Positions 6,417-13,129 of a stretch of DNA of 14,763 nt are shown here, piece by piece. Position numbers and translations under genes: made by a program. How positions within the stretch are numbered: the first letter of the stretch is position 1; each line of letters begins with the position of its first letter. This DNA is from COE1 sp964387365. GTDB taxonomy: Bacteria; Bacillota; Clostridia; Lachnospirales; Lachnospiraceae. The notes beneath the pieces are model-generated. The model had not been told where the DNA came from and did no database searches. It saw nothing but the letters and a program-made list of their open reading frames with translations. The DNA lies in NCBI GenBank assembly GCA_964387365.1, contig CAYLWP010000055.1, positions 1 through 14,763 on the forward strand, in the 5' to 3' direction.

Positions 6417-7355
6417 ATGAGAAAAATAGTAAAGAGTGCAACAGAGTTAATCGGACAAACACCAATATTAGAAGCAGACCGTTATGCAGCATATGCCAAT
6501 GCAACACAGGTAACTATACTTGCAAAGCTGGAATATTTTAATCCGGCAGGTTCTGTTAAGGACAGAATTGCAAGAACGATGATTGAGGATGCGGAGAATA
6601 AAGGATTATTAAAGCCGGGAGCAACCATTATAGAACCAACAAGCGGAAATACGGGAATTGGTCTTGCATCAGTAGCAGTAGCAAAGGGTTATAAAGCAAT
6701 CATAGTACTTCCGGATTCCATGAGCGTGGAAAGAAGAAATCTGTTACAGGCCTACGGCGCCGAGCTGGTATTGACAGACGGTACCAAGGGTATGAAGGCT
6801 GCAATTGATAAGGCGGAGGAATTGAAGGAAAGCATTCCGGATTCCGTTATTTTAGGACAGTTTACCAATCCTGCAAATCCGGCAATACATAGAGCAACAA
6901 CAGGACCTGAGATATGGGAACAGACAGAGGGCAAGGTAGATATCTTTGTAGCAGGTGTCGGAACAGGCGGAACCATAACAGGAGTTGGTGAATATCTCAA
7001 GGCACAGAATCCGGACATAAAAATAGTAGCTGTAGAACCGGCAGCCAGCCCATTACTATCAAAGGGAACTCCGGGAGCTCACAAGATTCAGGGAATCGGA
7101 CCTGGATTTGTATCCGACATACTAAATACAAAGATTTATGATGAAGTCATTACGGTTGAAAATGAAGAGGCCTTTGCTGAAGGAAGGGCATTTGCCGTAA
7201 CGGAGGGTATTTTGGTTGGTATTTCGTCTGGGGCGGCCTTAAAGGCAACTGCAATTCTTGCAGGCAGACCGGAGAATAAAGGAAAAACCATTGTAACGTT
7301 ATTACCTGACTCAGGCGACAGATACTTTTCAACACCATTATTTAAGAATAATTAG
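6417..7355 (+). CDS. cysK: Cysteine synthase A (O-acetylserine sulfhydrylase), copy 1
   Basis: This is a 312-residue fold-type II PLP enzyme that makes L-cysteine from O-acetylserine and sulfide. The PLP lysine is Lys48 in NPAGSVKDR; EPTSGNTGIG binds the substrate carboxylate, GVGTGGTITG binds the PLP phosphate, and GISSGAALKA is near the C-terminus. Family length is normal. Start ATG 6417 has GGGGAG 6 nt upstream; an overlapping ATG at 6412 stops after two codons. By eye it is about 80% identical to the copy at 10902. The permease remnant follows 43 nt later, probably in one operon, and the LysR box and promoter indicate sulfur control. Confidence 0.93.
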   Translation: MRKIVKSATELIGQTPILEADRYAAYANATQVTILAKLEYFNPAGSVKDRIARTMIEDAENKGLLKPGATIIEPTSGNTGIGLASVAVAKGYKAIIVLPDSMSVERRNLLQAYGAELVLTDGTKGMKAAIDKAEELKESIPDSVILGQFTNPANPAIHRATTGPEIWEQTEGKVDIFVAGVGTGGTITGVGEYLKAQNPDIKIVAVEPAASPLLSKGTPGAHKIQGIGPGFVSDILNTKIYDEVITVENEEAFAEGRAFAVTEGILVGISSGAALKATAILAGRPENKGKTIVTLLPDSGDRYFSTPLFKNN

Positions 7356-7398
7356 TAAGAGAGATTATCTGCAAACAATTAGAAAGAAGGGAAATGTG

Positions 7399-7668
7399 AT
7401 GAATACATACGAGAAACTGAAAAGATTGGATTTAATGAAAGAGATTCTGCCGTGTGTGTCGCTTTTGTCAGCTTTACTGTTACAGGTGATCTTACCGGAC
7501 TCAACGGAACATCCGGAGGCTGATGCCCCATATTTTACCTATGCATTGCTCATTGGACTGACAGTCTGGGGTATTACATTCGTGATTTCTTTTTTCAATA
7601 AGAATGTACGGAAGAAACTGGTTTCAAAGGATATTTTATCGCAGGAGCAGTATTACTTCTTAATTTGA
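7399..7668 (+). pseudogene. N-terminal fragment of a frameshifted SsuC/TauC-type ABC permease
   Basis: ATG 7399 (GAAGGG just upstream) opens a frame with a cytoplasmic start and two hydrophobic segments (ILPCVSLLSALLLQVIL and YALLIGLTVWGITFVISFF). The N-terminal region of sulfonate/taurine/nitrate-type permeases looks like this. After NVRKKLVSK (about 7628) this frame runs into a short unrelated tail and stops at 7668. The frame one base over, open from 7602, continues as GYFIAGAVLLLNLINLVTV, the expected permease sequence. One missing base in the AAAGG run at 7626-7630 explains both. It may be a real inactivating mutation or a sequencing error in a short run. Confidence 0.65.
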
Positions 7669-9020
7669 TTAATTTGGTAACGGTTAAGTCTGCATTACTT
7701 CCGGTTTTGTACTTCCCGTCCTTAGACAGAGTATTTGGTGTATTTGTGACAGACAGCCAGCTGATTGTAAAGTGTCTGTTACACTCAGCAAGACTCTTAC
7801 TGAGTGGATATTTTGCCGGAGCGATTGCAGGAATCATTTGTGGTATCGCAATTGGCTTCAGTAAAACAGTGAACTACTGGTTAATGCCGATTGTACGTGT
7901 CATGGAACCGATTCCGTCAACGTCATGGATTCCGCTCGTGCTGGTTATTTTTCCGTCAGCTGTATCGGCAAGCTCCTTCCTGATAGCAATTGCTGTATGG
8001 TTCCCGACCACCATTATGACCAGCAGCGGTATCAGCAATGTACAGAATACCTACTTCGAGGTTTCTCAGACACTGGGTGCAGGAAAGTGGGCACAGATTT
8101 TCCAGGTTGGTGTGCCGGCAGCTATGCCACACATGTTTGCAACACTGATGTCAGGCTGCTGTGATGCGGGCAATCAGCTGATTGCGATTGACCCGGAATC
8201 TGACTTTATCGTTAAGGTATGGCTCGAACAGGAAGGAAAGTCGGCTCTTCAGAACGGAGAGGTGATTGTAGGAAACGCGCTGGGAAAAAAGGAAGGTGAA
8301 ATCACCCGTTACTATAACCGTGAGTTTCGCATCAAGGCAGTATTGGAAGAAACCGGTATGGGATATGATAACAGTGTCTTTATTACCTATCAGGATGCGT
8401 ATGCAATTGCAGCAGAATCCATGTATGCAGCAGCACTTCCGTTTTCGCCTGACGAGGACAGGGTATCAAGTATTCTGATTAAGTTAGAAGACGGATATAC
8501 GATATCAGAGGTAAAGGAAAATATAAGCATAGCATACGGAAAAGATGAAATATCAGTATATTCCTCCGGAGAACTGACAGGAGTGCTGACTAAGCAGTTC
8601 CAGGCTTATCAGATTTACGGAACATGGTTTGAGTGGATTTTTGTAATCATGGCAGCTATCAGTATCTTTGCCGTATATATCATTAATATCAGTCAGAGAT
8701 ATCGGGAATTTGCCTGCATGTCATCGATAGGGTTTACGTTCAGGCAAATCATCACCATGCTGTTGGAGGAGCTGGCGGTTAATGTGCTTCTGGCAGGAAT
8801 TGCAGGCAGTGTGGTAACGGGAGTATTTTTTACATTATTCAGACTTGCCATCCGCAATCTGGTGTCTGTTCCGTTTATCCTTCCGAATATCGGCACATGT
8901 CTGGCGATAGGATTCTACGTTATATTTTTGAATGTGGTAGTCAGCATGATTGCCTATCTGTATGCGATACTGAGGTTGAGAAATACAGAACTGGCCTCGC
9001 TTGTGAAGGAGGAGAACTGA
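7665..9020 (+). CDS. Chimeric ORF: SsuC-type permease core joined in frame to C-terminal part of an FtsX-type ABC permease
   Basis: The first ~160 residues are the binding-protein-dependent permease domain of a sulfonate-type (SsuC/TauC) importer, with hydrophobic segments and the coupling loop (YFEVSQTLGAGKWAQIFQVGVPAAMP). Around 8130-8175 similarity stops before the last transmembrane helices. The rest is the extracellular domain (GNQLIAIDPESDF; GEVIVGNALGKKEGE) and three C-terminal helices of an FtsX/MacB-type permease, lacking its first helix. The FtsX half pairs naturally with the ATPase that overlaps its stop by one base. The start given (TTG 7665) is nominal: this frame is open from 7602 and continues the gene begun at 7399. 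Probably non-functional as an importer; whether the FtsX half works is unknown. Confidence 0.7.
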   Translation: MINLVTVKSALLPVLYFPSLDRVFGVFVTDSQLIVKCLLHSARLLLSGYFAGAIAGIICGIAIGFSKTVNYWLMPIVRVMEPIPSTSWIPLVLVIFPSAVSASSFLIAIAVWFPTTIMTSSGISNVQNTYFEVSQTLGAGKWAQIFQVGVPAAMPHMFATLMSGCCDAGNQLIAIDPESDFIVKVWLEQEGKSALQNGEVIVGNALGKKEGEITRYYNREFRIKAVLEETGMGYDNSVFITYQDAYAIAAESMYAAALPFSPDEDRVSSILIKLEDGYTISEVKENISIAYGKDEISVYSSGELTGVLTKQFQAYQIYGTWFEWIFVIMAAISIFAVYIINISQRYREFACMSSIGFTFRQIITMLLEELAVNVLLAGIAGSVVTGVFFTLFRLAIRNLVSVPFILPNIGTCLAIGFYVIFLNVVVSMIAYLYAILRLRNTELASLVKEEN

Positions 9021-9691
9021 TGCAGCTTGAGCTTAGGCATGTGAAAAAAGATTTTGTATCAAAAAGAGGGCGTCATTACAAGTGTATTGAAGATATGAAT
9101 CTTGTGATTCAATCCGGTGAGCTTCATTTATTTTACGGGGCATCGGGAAATGGTAAGACCACTCTTCTCAATATTATGACAGGAATGCTTCGTCCGTCAG
9201 ACGGGCAGGTTTTACTGGACGGAAAGGAAATACAGAACCTGAAGGAGCACGAGCTTGCCCTGCTTCGACGGGAAAGATTCGGCTATGCGATGCAGAATGC
9301 ATCACTCCTTGGTTCGCTTACCGTTTATGAAAATATCTCTTTGCCGCTGACCTTTTTTACAAAGGGCAATCCTGACAGAGTAGAGGAGCAGCTGAAAAAA
9401 GCAGGCCTGTGGAGAGTAAAGGATTCCTATCCTTCCGAGCTCTCCGGCGGAGAATATCGCAGATGTACCATTTTACGGGCGCTGATTACGGAACCGGATT
9501 TTTTGTTTGCGGATGAGCCGACGTCCAATCTGGATGATCAAAATGCAGAGATTATTATAGATATGCTGAATGAGTTACAGAAACAGGGAACTGCAGTTGT
9601 TGTTGCAACACATGATAAAAGATTCATGGAGGGTGACCGGAAGAAAGAATTGCCAATCGTCCATAAAATTGGATTTGCTTCAGCTACTTAA
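9020..9691 (+). CDS. ABC transporter ATP-binding protein, LolD/MacB type
   Basis: This 223-residue ATPase has Walker A GASGNGKTT at residues 40-48, a Q-loop (MQNASLLG), signature LSGGEYRR at 141-148, Walker B FLFADEP at 161-167 and switch His198. The family works with FtsX-like permeases in export or lipoprotein/mechanical tasks rather than nutrient import. It starts at ATG 9020, sharing one base with the preceding TGA (TGATG), with GAAGGAGGAG upstream. A longer frame from 8897 lies inside the permease gene and is not used. The last ~20 residues (after RFMEG) look unlike the usual family end, so the tail may be altered. Its partner permease is the truncated FtsX half upstream. Confidence 0.85.
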   Translation: MQLELRHVKKDFVSKRGRHYKCIEDMNLVIQSGELHLFYGASGNGKTTLLNIMTGMLRPSDGQVLLDGKEIQNLKEHELALLRRERFGYAMQNASLLGSLTVYENISLPLTFFTKGNPDRVEEQLKKAGLWRVKDSYPSELSGGEYRRCTILRALITEPDFLFADEPTSNLDDQNAEIIIDMLNELQKQGTAVVVATHDKRFMEGDRKKELPIVHKIGFASAT

Positions 9692-9747
9692 TGTGGTAAG
9701 ATATAGTGGATGAGGCGGTATAGCCGTAAAGGAAAGGGTGGCAGTAA

Positions 9748-10656
9748 ATGACTCTACAACAGCTAAGATATGCAATTGCAATCGCAGATCATAAGTCAAT
9801 GAATAAGGCAGCGGCTGAATTGTTTGTAACACAGCCCAGTCTTTCAAATATGATAAAGGAACTTGAGAATGAAATTCATATTGAAATCTTTGAGCGCTCC
9901 AATCGTGGAATTATAACAACGCCTGATGGAGAAGAATTTTTAGGCTACGCACGACAAATGCTCGACCACTACCGACTGATTGAGGAACGATATATCGAAC
10001 AAAGAACATCCAAGAAGAAGTTCAGTGTATCGATGCAGCACTACACATTTGCAGTGGAAGCCTTTATTGAAATGGCTAAGAAGTTCGGTATGGACGAATA
10101 CGAATTCGCTATTCATGAGACAAAAACAAGAGAAGTAATCGAGAATGTCAGAACGAATAAAAGCGAAGTCGGAATTATCTATAAGAATGAATTTAACAGT
10201 AAATTCATGGATAAAATCCTGCGTGAAAACGATTTGGAATTCATCCCCTTGTTTGACTGTAAGATTTATGTGTATATGAGCAAGGGAAATCCGCTTGCAA
10301 CAAAAGACATAGTCAGCTTTGAGGATTTGCAGCAATATCCCTGCCTGTCCTTTGAACAGGGAGATAACAATGCCTTTTATCTGGCAGAGGAAGTGTTAAG
10401 TACCAATGAGTATAAGCAGACTATCAAGGCGGATGACAGAGCGACTCTCTTGAATCTTATGGTAGGTTTAAACGGATATACCCTGTGTTCAGGAATTATC
10501 TGCGAGGAACTAAACGGCGATGACTACGCGGCAGTACCGCTGGATACAGAGGAAATCATGACTATTGGTTATATCAAGCATAAAAAGATGCCGTTCAGCA
10601 TATTAGGAGAACAGTACATTACAGAAGTTAAGAAATATAGTGAAAAGATATTATAG
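9748..10656 (+). CDS. LysR family transcriptional regulator, candidate sulfur-regulon regulator
   Basis: This 302-residue LysR-type protein has an N-terminal winged helix-turn-helix (about residues 1-60: LQQLRYAIAIADHKSMNKAAAELFVTQ, written here as the family start, then PSLSNMIKELE) and a periplasmic-binding-protein-like effector domain from about residue 90. It lies between two cysK copies, and four T-N11-A dyads of one type flank promoters of the sulfur genes around it. That makes it the natural candidate to bind them; the effector (O-acetylserine, cysteine, Met or other) is unknown. A weak own promoter is possible (TTGCTT 9675-9680, TAAGAT 9697-9702). A TTATAG-N5-CTATAA dyad overlaps its stop. 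Confidence 0.9.
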   Translation: MTLQQLRYAIAIADHKSMNKAAAELFVTQPSLSNMIKELENEIHIEIFERSNRGIITTPDGEEFLGYARQMLDHYRLIEERYIEQRTSKKKFSVSMQHYTFAVEAFIEMAKKFGMDEYEFAIHETKTREVIENVRTNKSEVGIIYKNEFNSKFMDKILRENDLEFIPLFDCKIYVYMSKGNPLATKDIVSFEDLQQYPCLSFEQGDNNAFYLAEEVLSTNEYKQTIKADDRATLLNLMVGLNGYTLCSGIICEELNGDDYAAVPLDTEEIMTIGYIKHKKMPFSILGEQYITEVKKYSEKIL

Positions 10657-10667
10657 TCTGACTATAA
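10651..10667. repeat. Inverted repeat TTATAG-N5-CTATAA over the LysR stop codon
   Basis: Perfect 6-bp arms (10651-10656 and 10662-10667) with a 5-base spacer; the left arm contains the stop codon TAG. Half-sites resemble those of the upstream LysR boxes, but spacing is two bases shorter, so it is not the same class by the T-N11-A rule. Confidence 0.3.
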
Positions 10668-10668
10668 G

Positions 10669-10705
10669 AAAGCCTTTGAATACCTTGTGATTCCAAGGCT
10701 TTTTA
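10669..10705 (+). terminator. Rho-independent terminator after the LysR gene
   Basis: AAAGCCTT (10669-10676) pairs with AAGGCTTT (10695-10702), and GAAT (10678-10681) with ATTC (10690-10693), around an 8-nt loop with one T/C mismatch in the stem, followed by a T tract to 10704. Confidence 0.75.
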
Positions 10706-10749
10706 TTCGTTAAAAAAGTTCCGGAAGGTGGTAAGCGTTAAGGTATCTG

Positions 10750-10770
10750 CTATAAGAACAGACTATAACC
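10750..10770 (+). promoter_or_regulatory. Upstream LysR-type box of cysK2 promoter (copy C)
   Basis: CTATAA (10750-10755), seven bases, then CTATAACC (10763-10770). It keeps T-N11-A, the 13-bp half-site period and the 49-bp distance from the right half to TTGACA at 10812. A third related half-site (TTATAAGG, 10773-10780) follows. Confidence 0.55.
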
Positions 10771-10811
10771 GATTATAAGGAAGATTAAGAATAGGAAACC
10801 CGTAAACTATA

Positions 10812-10840
10812 TTGACAAATAGGGAATTGGAGTGTATACT
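10812..10840 (+). promoter_or_regulatory. cysK2 promoter
   Basis: TTGACA (10812-10817), 17 bases, TATACT (10835-10840). Same spacing as the cysK1 and metNIQ promoters; predicted leader about 55 nt. Confidence 0.7.
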
Positions 10841-10854
10841 TCTAATTACACTAA

Positions 10855-10873
10855 ACCTAGCAAGATAGTAGGA
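10855..10873. promoter_or_regulatory. Leader dyad CCTA-N9-TAGG (copy C, degenerate)
   Basis: ACCTAG-N7-GTAGGA keeps the CCTA-N9-TAGGA core of the two perfect copies, and its start is 21 bp from the -10 start as in copy B. Outer and inner bases differ, so binding may be weaker. Confidence 0.4.
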
Positions 10874-10901
10874 AATGGAAAATAAAACGGAGGTAATAAA
10901 T

Positions 10902-11840
10902 ATGAGTAAAGTATTAGAAAGTTCATTAGAATTAGTTGGAGGAACACCATTATTAAAGGTCAGCCGTTATGCAGCAAAGGCAGATGCGACAAAGGCAACC
11001 ATTCTTGCGAAGCTGGAGTACCTGAATCCGGCAGGTTCCGTAAAGGACAGAATCGCATTGGCAATGATTGAGGATGCAGAAAAGAAAGGATTATTACAGC
11101 CGGGAGCAACCATTATCGAGCCTACCAGCGGTAATACGGGAATCGGTCTTGCGGCAGTAGCAGCGGCAAAGGGCTACAAAGCAATTCTCACACTTCCGGA
11201 TACCATGAGTGTAGAGAGAAGAAATCTCTTACATGCCTATGGCGCAGAATTAGTTTTAACAGAAGGTGCAAAGGGCATGAAGGGAGCTATTGCAAAGGCA
11301 GAGGAATTAAAGGAATCTATCCCGGGCTCTATTATTTTAGGACAGTTTGTAAATCCTGCAAACCCTGCAGTACATAGAGCAACAACAGGTCCTGAAATCT
11401 GGGATCAGACAGAAGGTAAGGTAGACATCTTCGTAGCAGGTGTTGGTACAGGCGGAACCATCACAGGTGTTGGTGAATACTTAAAGGAAAAGAATCCTGA
11501 TGTAAAGATTGTTGCAGTAGAACCTGCAACCAGCCCTGTATTATCAAAGGGAACACCCGGAGCTCATAAGATTCAGGGAATCGGTGCAGGCTTCGTACCG
11601 GATGTATTAAATATTAAGGTTTATGACGAAGTAATTGCAATTGAGAATGAAGATGCATTTGCAGAAGGAAAAGCATTTGCAGTAAGCGAAGGTATTCTTG
11701 TTGGTATCTCTTCAGGAGCCGCACTAAAGGCTGCAGCAATTCTTGCAAACAGACCGGAAAATGCAGGAAAGACAATTGTTGTATTATTACCTGATTCAGG
11801 AGACAGATATCTTTCAACACCATTATTTAGCAATAATTAG
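10902..11840 (+). CDS. cysK: Cysteine synthase A (O-acetylserine sulfhydrylase), copy 2
   Basis: This 312-residue enzyme has the same motifs as copy 1: PLP lysine Lys48 (NPAGSVKDR), EPTSGNTGIG, GVGTGGTITG and GISSGAALKA. About 57 differences were counted by eye against copy 1, so identity is near 82%, and both have the same length without gaps. Start ATG 10902 has ACGGAGG 8 nt upstream; an in-frame ATG at 10875 is less likely because that Shine-Dalgarno sequence would fall inside the gene. yezD follows 28 nt later in the same transcription unit. Two isozymes with matching promoters suggest a duplication of a promoter-plus-gene unit; division of labour is unknown. Confidence 0.93.
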   Translation: MSKVLESSLELVGGTPLLKVSRYAAKADATKATILAKLEYLNPAGSVKDRIALAMIEDAEKKGLLQPGATIIEPTSGNTGIGLAAVAAAKGYKAILTLPDTMSVERRNLLHAYGAELVLTEGAKGMKGAIAKAEELKESIPGSIILGQFVNPANPAVHRATTGPEIWDQTEGKVDIFVAGVGTGGTITGVGEYLKEKNPDVKIVAVEPATSPVLSKGTPGAHKIQGIGAGFVPDVLNIKVYDEVIAIENEDAFAEGKAFAVSEGILVGISSGAALKAAAILANRPENAGKTIVVLLPDSGDRYLSTPLFSNN

Positions 11841-11868
11841 TGATAGTTAATGATATAGTGAGGGATTG

Positions 11869-12015
11869 ATGATGGGAGATAGGAAGGAAGATAACTATCT
11901 TGAAATCATAAAAGACTTTGTTGAAGAGATAAAGTTTGGAACCATATCCATTGTTGTTCAAGATGGGAAAGTAATCCAGATAGAAAAAAGTGAGAAATAT
12001 AGAATAAAAAACTGA
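11869..12015 (+). CDS. yezD: YezD family small protein (DUF2292)
   Basis: A 48-residue ORF (ATG 11869, or ATG 11872) behind GTGAGGG. The pattern FVEEIKFGTISIVVQDGKVI followed by QIEKSEKYRI is the whole-domain signature of the YezD/DUF2292 family. These small proteins are repeatedly found beside cysteine and sulfonate/sulfate assimilation genes in Firmicutes; molecular function is not established. No membrane segment or signal is present. It lies 28 nt after cysK2 and just before a strong terminator, so it is the last gene of the cysK2 unit. The context agrees with a role in sulfur assimilation, perhaps as a modulator; this is inference. Confidence 0.8.
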   Translation: MMGDRKEDNYLEIIKDFVEEIKFGTISIVVQDGKVIQIEKSEKYRIKN

Positions 12016-12023
12016 CTGGAAAA

Positions 12024-12071
12024 CCAGAGGTTTTGTAAAATGTGAATTTTACAGGACCTCTGGGTTTTTTT
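12024..12071 (+). terminator. Rho-independent terminator after yezD
   Basis: CCAGAGGT (12024-12031) pairs with ACCTCTGG (12056-12063) and GTAAAAT (12035-12041) with ATTTTAC (12046-12052), followed by seven T (12065-12071). The next ATG is only 26 nt further on, leaving no room for a promoter. Confidence 0.85.
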
Positions 12072-12097
12072 GCGCAAAAACAAGAGGAAAATGTTGA

Positions 12098-12955
12098 ATG
12101 GGAGTAAATACATATAAAGAATTACAACAATCTCATCCATGTTTCGGTGGACATAAAAATAATGTAGGGCGTATACATCTGCCGGTAAGTCCGGGGTGTA
12201 ATATTGCATGTAAGTTCTGCGACCGGACAATCAACGATGTAGAAGAACGTCCCGGTGTAACATCAAAGGTATTGAAGCCGGAGGAGAGTATCGGGATATT
12301 GGAAAAAGCCTTAGAGCTTTGTCCTGAGATAACCGTTGCCGGAATAGCAGAACCGGGAGATACCTTGGCTACAGATTATGCATTGAATACATTTCGATTA
12401 ATAAAGGAAAAGTTTACCATATTTGAATCTGATATATTTGAATCCGTTTATCATGTGGAGAAATCCCCCTGTTATTTATGTGCCAGAATGAGAAGAGGGT
12501 ATTTGTATCGATATGCAAAAGAATTGGGATGCAACAAAATTGCACTGGGGCACCATTATGATGATGTTATTGAGACAATCCTCATGGGAATGTTATATGG
12601 CGCACAGATACAGACCATGATGCCAAAGCTCCATAGTACCAATTTTGAAGGTATGGAATTGATTCGGCCGCTTTATCTAATCAGGGAAGAGGATATCAAG
12701 GCATGGAGAGATTATAACGATTTGCATTTTATTCAGTGTGCCTGTAAGTTTACAGATACTTGTACAACCTGCAATAATGAAGAAAATCGTTCCAAGCGTG
12801 TGGAGATAAAAGAACTGATTAGCAAATTGAAAGAGACGAATCCCTTTGTAGAAGGAAATATTTTTAAAAGTGTGGAAAATGTAAATCTGGATACCGTTGT
12901 TGCATATAAGCAAAATGGTGAAAGACATCATTTTCTGGATGAGTATGACGAATAG
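12098..12955 (+). CDS. Chimeric ORF: N-terminal half of NifB-like radical SAM protein joined to C-terminal part of TtcA-like tRNA thiolation ATPase
   Basis: Residues 1-106 match NifB-type radical SAM enzymes: SHPCF near the start, the [4Fe-4S] motif CNIACKFC (Cys34, Cys38, Cys41), RPGV, and VAGIAEPGD. The barrel then stops after FRLIKEKF. Residues ~108-285 are the C-terminal part of a TtcA-type protein, which in the family puts sulfur on C32 of tRNAs: CYLC (Cys125, Cys128), GHHYDDVIET, a later Cys cluster, and the Firmicute-type tail with KSVENVNLDTV. The TtcA ATP-binding loop (SGGKDS) is absent, as is most of the radical SAM barrel, so neither parent activity is expected. Junction is near 12410-12425. 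ATG 12098 has AGAGGAAA upstream. May be a deletion product or an assembly join. Confidence 0.75.
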   Translation: MGVNTYKELQQSHPCFGGHKNNVGRIHLPVSPGCNIACKFCDRTINDVEERPGVTSKVLKPEESIGILEKALELCPEITVAGIAEPGDTLATDYALNTFRLIKEKFTIFESDIFESVYHVEKSPCYLCARMRRGYLYRYAKELGCNKIALGHHYDDVIETILMGMLYGAQIQTMMPKLHSTNFEGMELIRPLYLIREEDIKAWRDYNDLHFIQCACKFTDTCTTCNNEENRSKRVEIKELISKLKETNPFVEGNIFKSVENVNLDTVVAYKQNGERHHFLDEYDE

Positions 12956-12965
12956 AAAAGCATGC

Positions 12966-13004
12966 ATGGGCTATAGGATTTTCCTATAGCCCATAATATT
13001 TTTT
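12966..13004 (+). terminator. Terminator hairpin containing a copy of the LysR-type box (copy D)
   Basis: ATGGGCTATAGGA (12966-12978) and TCCTATAGCCCAT (12982-12994) are exact reverse complements around a 3-base loop, followed by AATA and six T (12999-13004), so it should terminate the preceding unit. The same bases contain CTATAG-N7-CTATAGCC (12971-12991) with the T-N11-A dyad and 13-bp half-site period of copies A-C. It may thus serve both as terminator in RNA and as operator in DNA for the promoter at 13010. Confidence 0.7.
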
Positions 13005-13009
13005 ATATA

Positions 13010-13039
13010 TTTCCAGTTTTCCTACCGAAATGATATACT
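13010..13039 (+). promoter_or_regulatory. Promoter of the tRNA-Cys-like element and cystathionine gene
   Basis: TTTCCA (13010-13015), 18 bases, TATACT (13034-13039) with an extended TG (13031-13032). The -35 is weak, as expected for an activated promoter. Start expected near 13046, about 12 nt before the tRNA-like element. The box-to-promoter distance is 26 bp here, not 48-49. Confidence 0.5.
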
Positions 13040-13057
13040 TTAAACATACTTGAACGG

Positions 13058-13129
13058 GATGCTGTAGCCCGCTGGAATGGGCAAGGGTCTGCAAAACCTA
13101 GATTGTTGGTTCGAGTCCAACCAGTATCG
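13058..13129 (+). tRNA. tRNA-Cys-like element, anticodon GCA, atypical
   Basis: A cloverleaf can be drawn: acceptor GATGCTG (13058-13064) with CAGTATC (13122-13128), 7 bp including one G-U; U8-A9; D stem GCCC (13067-13070) with GGGC (13079-13082) and loop GCTGGAAT; anticodon stem AGGGT with ACCTA (outer A/A mismatch) and loop CTGCAAA giving GCA (13091-13093); variable loop GATT; T stem GTTGG with CCAAC and canonical loop TTCGAGT. Odd points: base 73 is G where tRNA-Cys normally has U, no CCA is encoded (TTT follows), and the expected A14 and A21 are missing. It lies in the leader between a promoter and a cystathionine gene. It may be a divergent tRNA, a decayed one, or a regulatory tRNA mimic. 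Confidence 0.6.

Noticed and set aside
8897..9019. Longer start for the LolD-type ATPase
   Set aside because: The extension is a second frame within the FtsX coding sequence; the TGATG overlap with GGAGGAG upstream marks ATG 9020 as the start.
9700..9745. Extra LysR box before the LysR gene itself (TATAG at 9703 and TATAGCC at 9719)
   Set aside because: Half-sites are direct-oriented and wrongly spaced, without T-N11-A symmetry; there is no convincing autoregulatory site.
10875..10901. Longer start for cysK copy 2 (ATG 10875)
   Set aside because: The strong ACGGAGG site at 10887-10893 lies inside this extension and is correctly placed for ATG 10902; copy 1 also aligns from that start.
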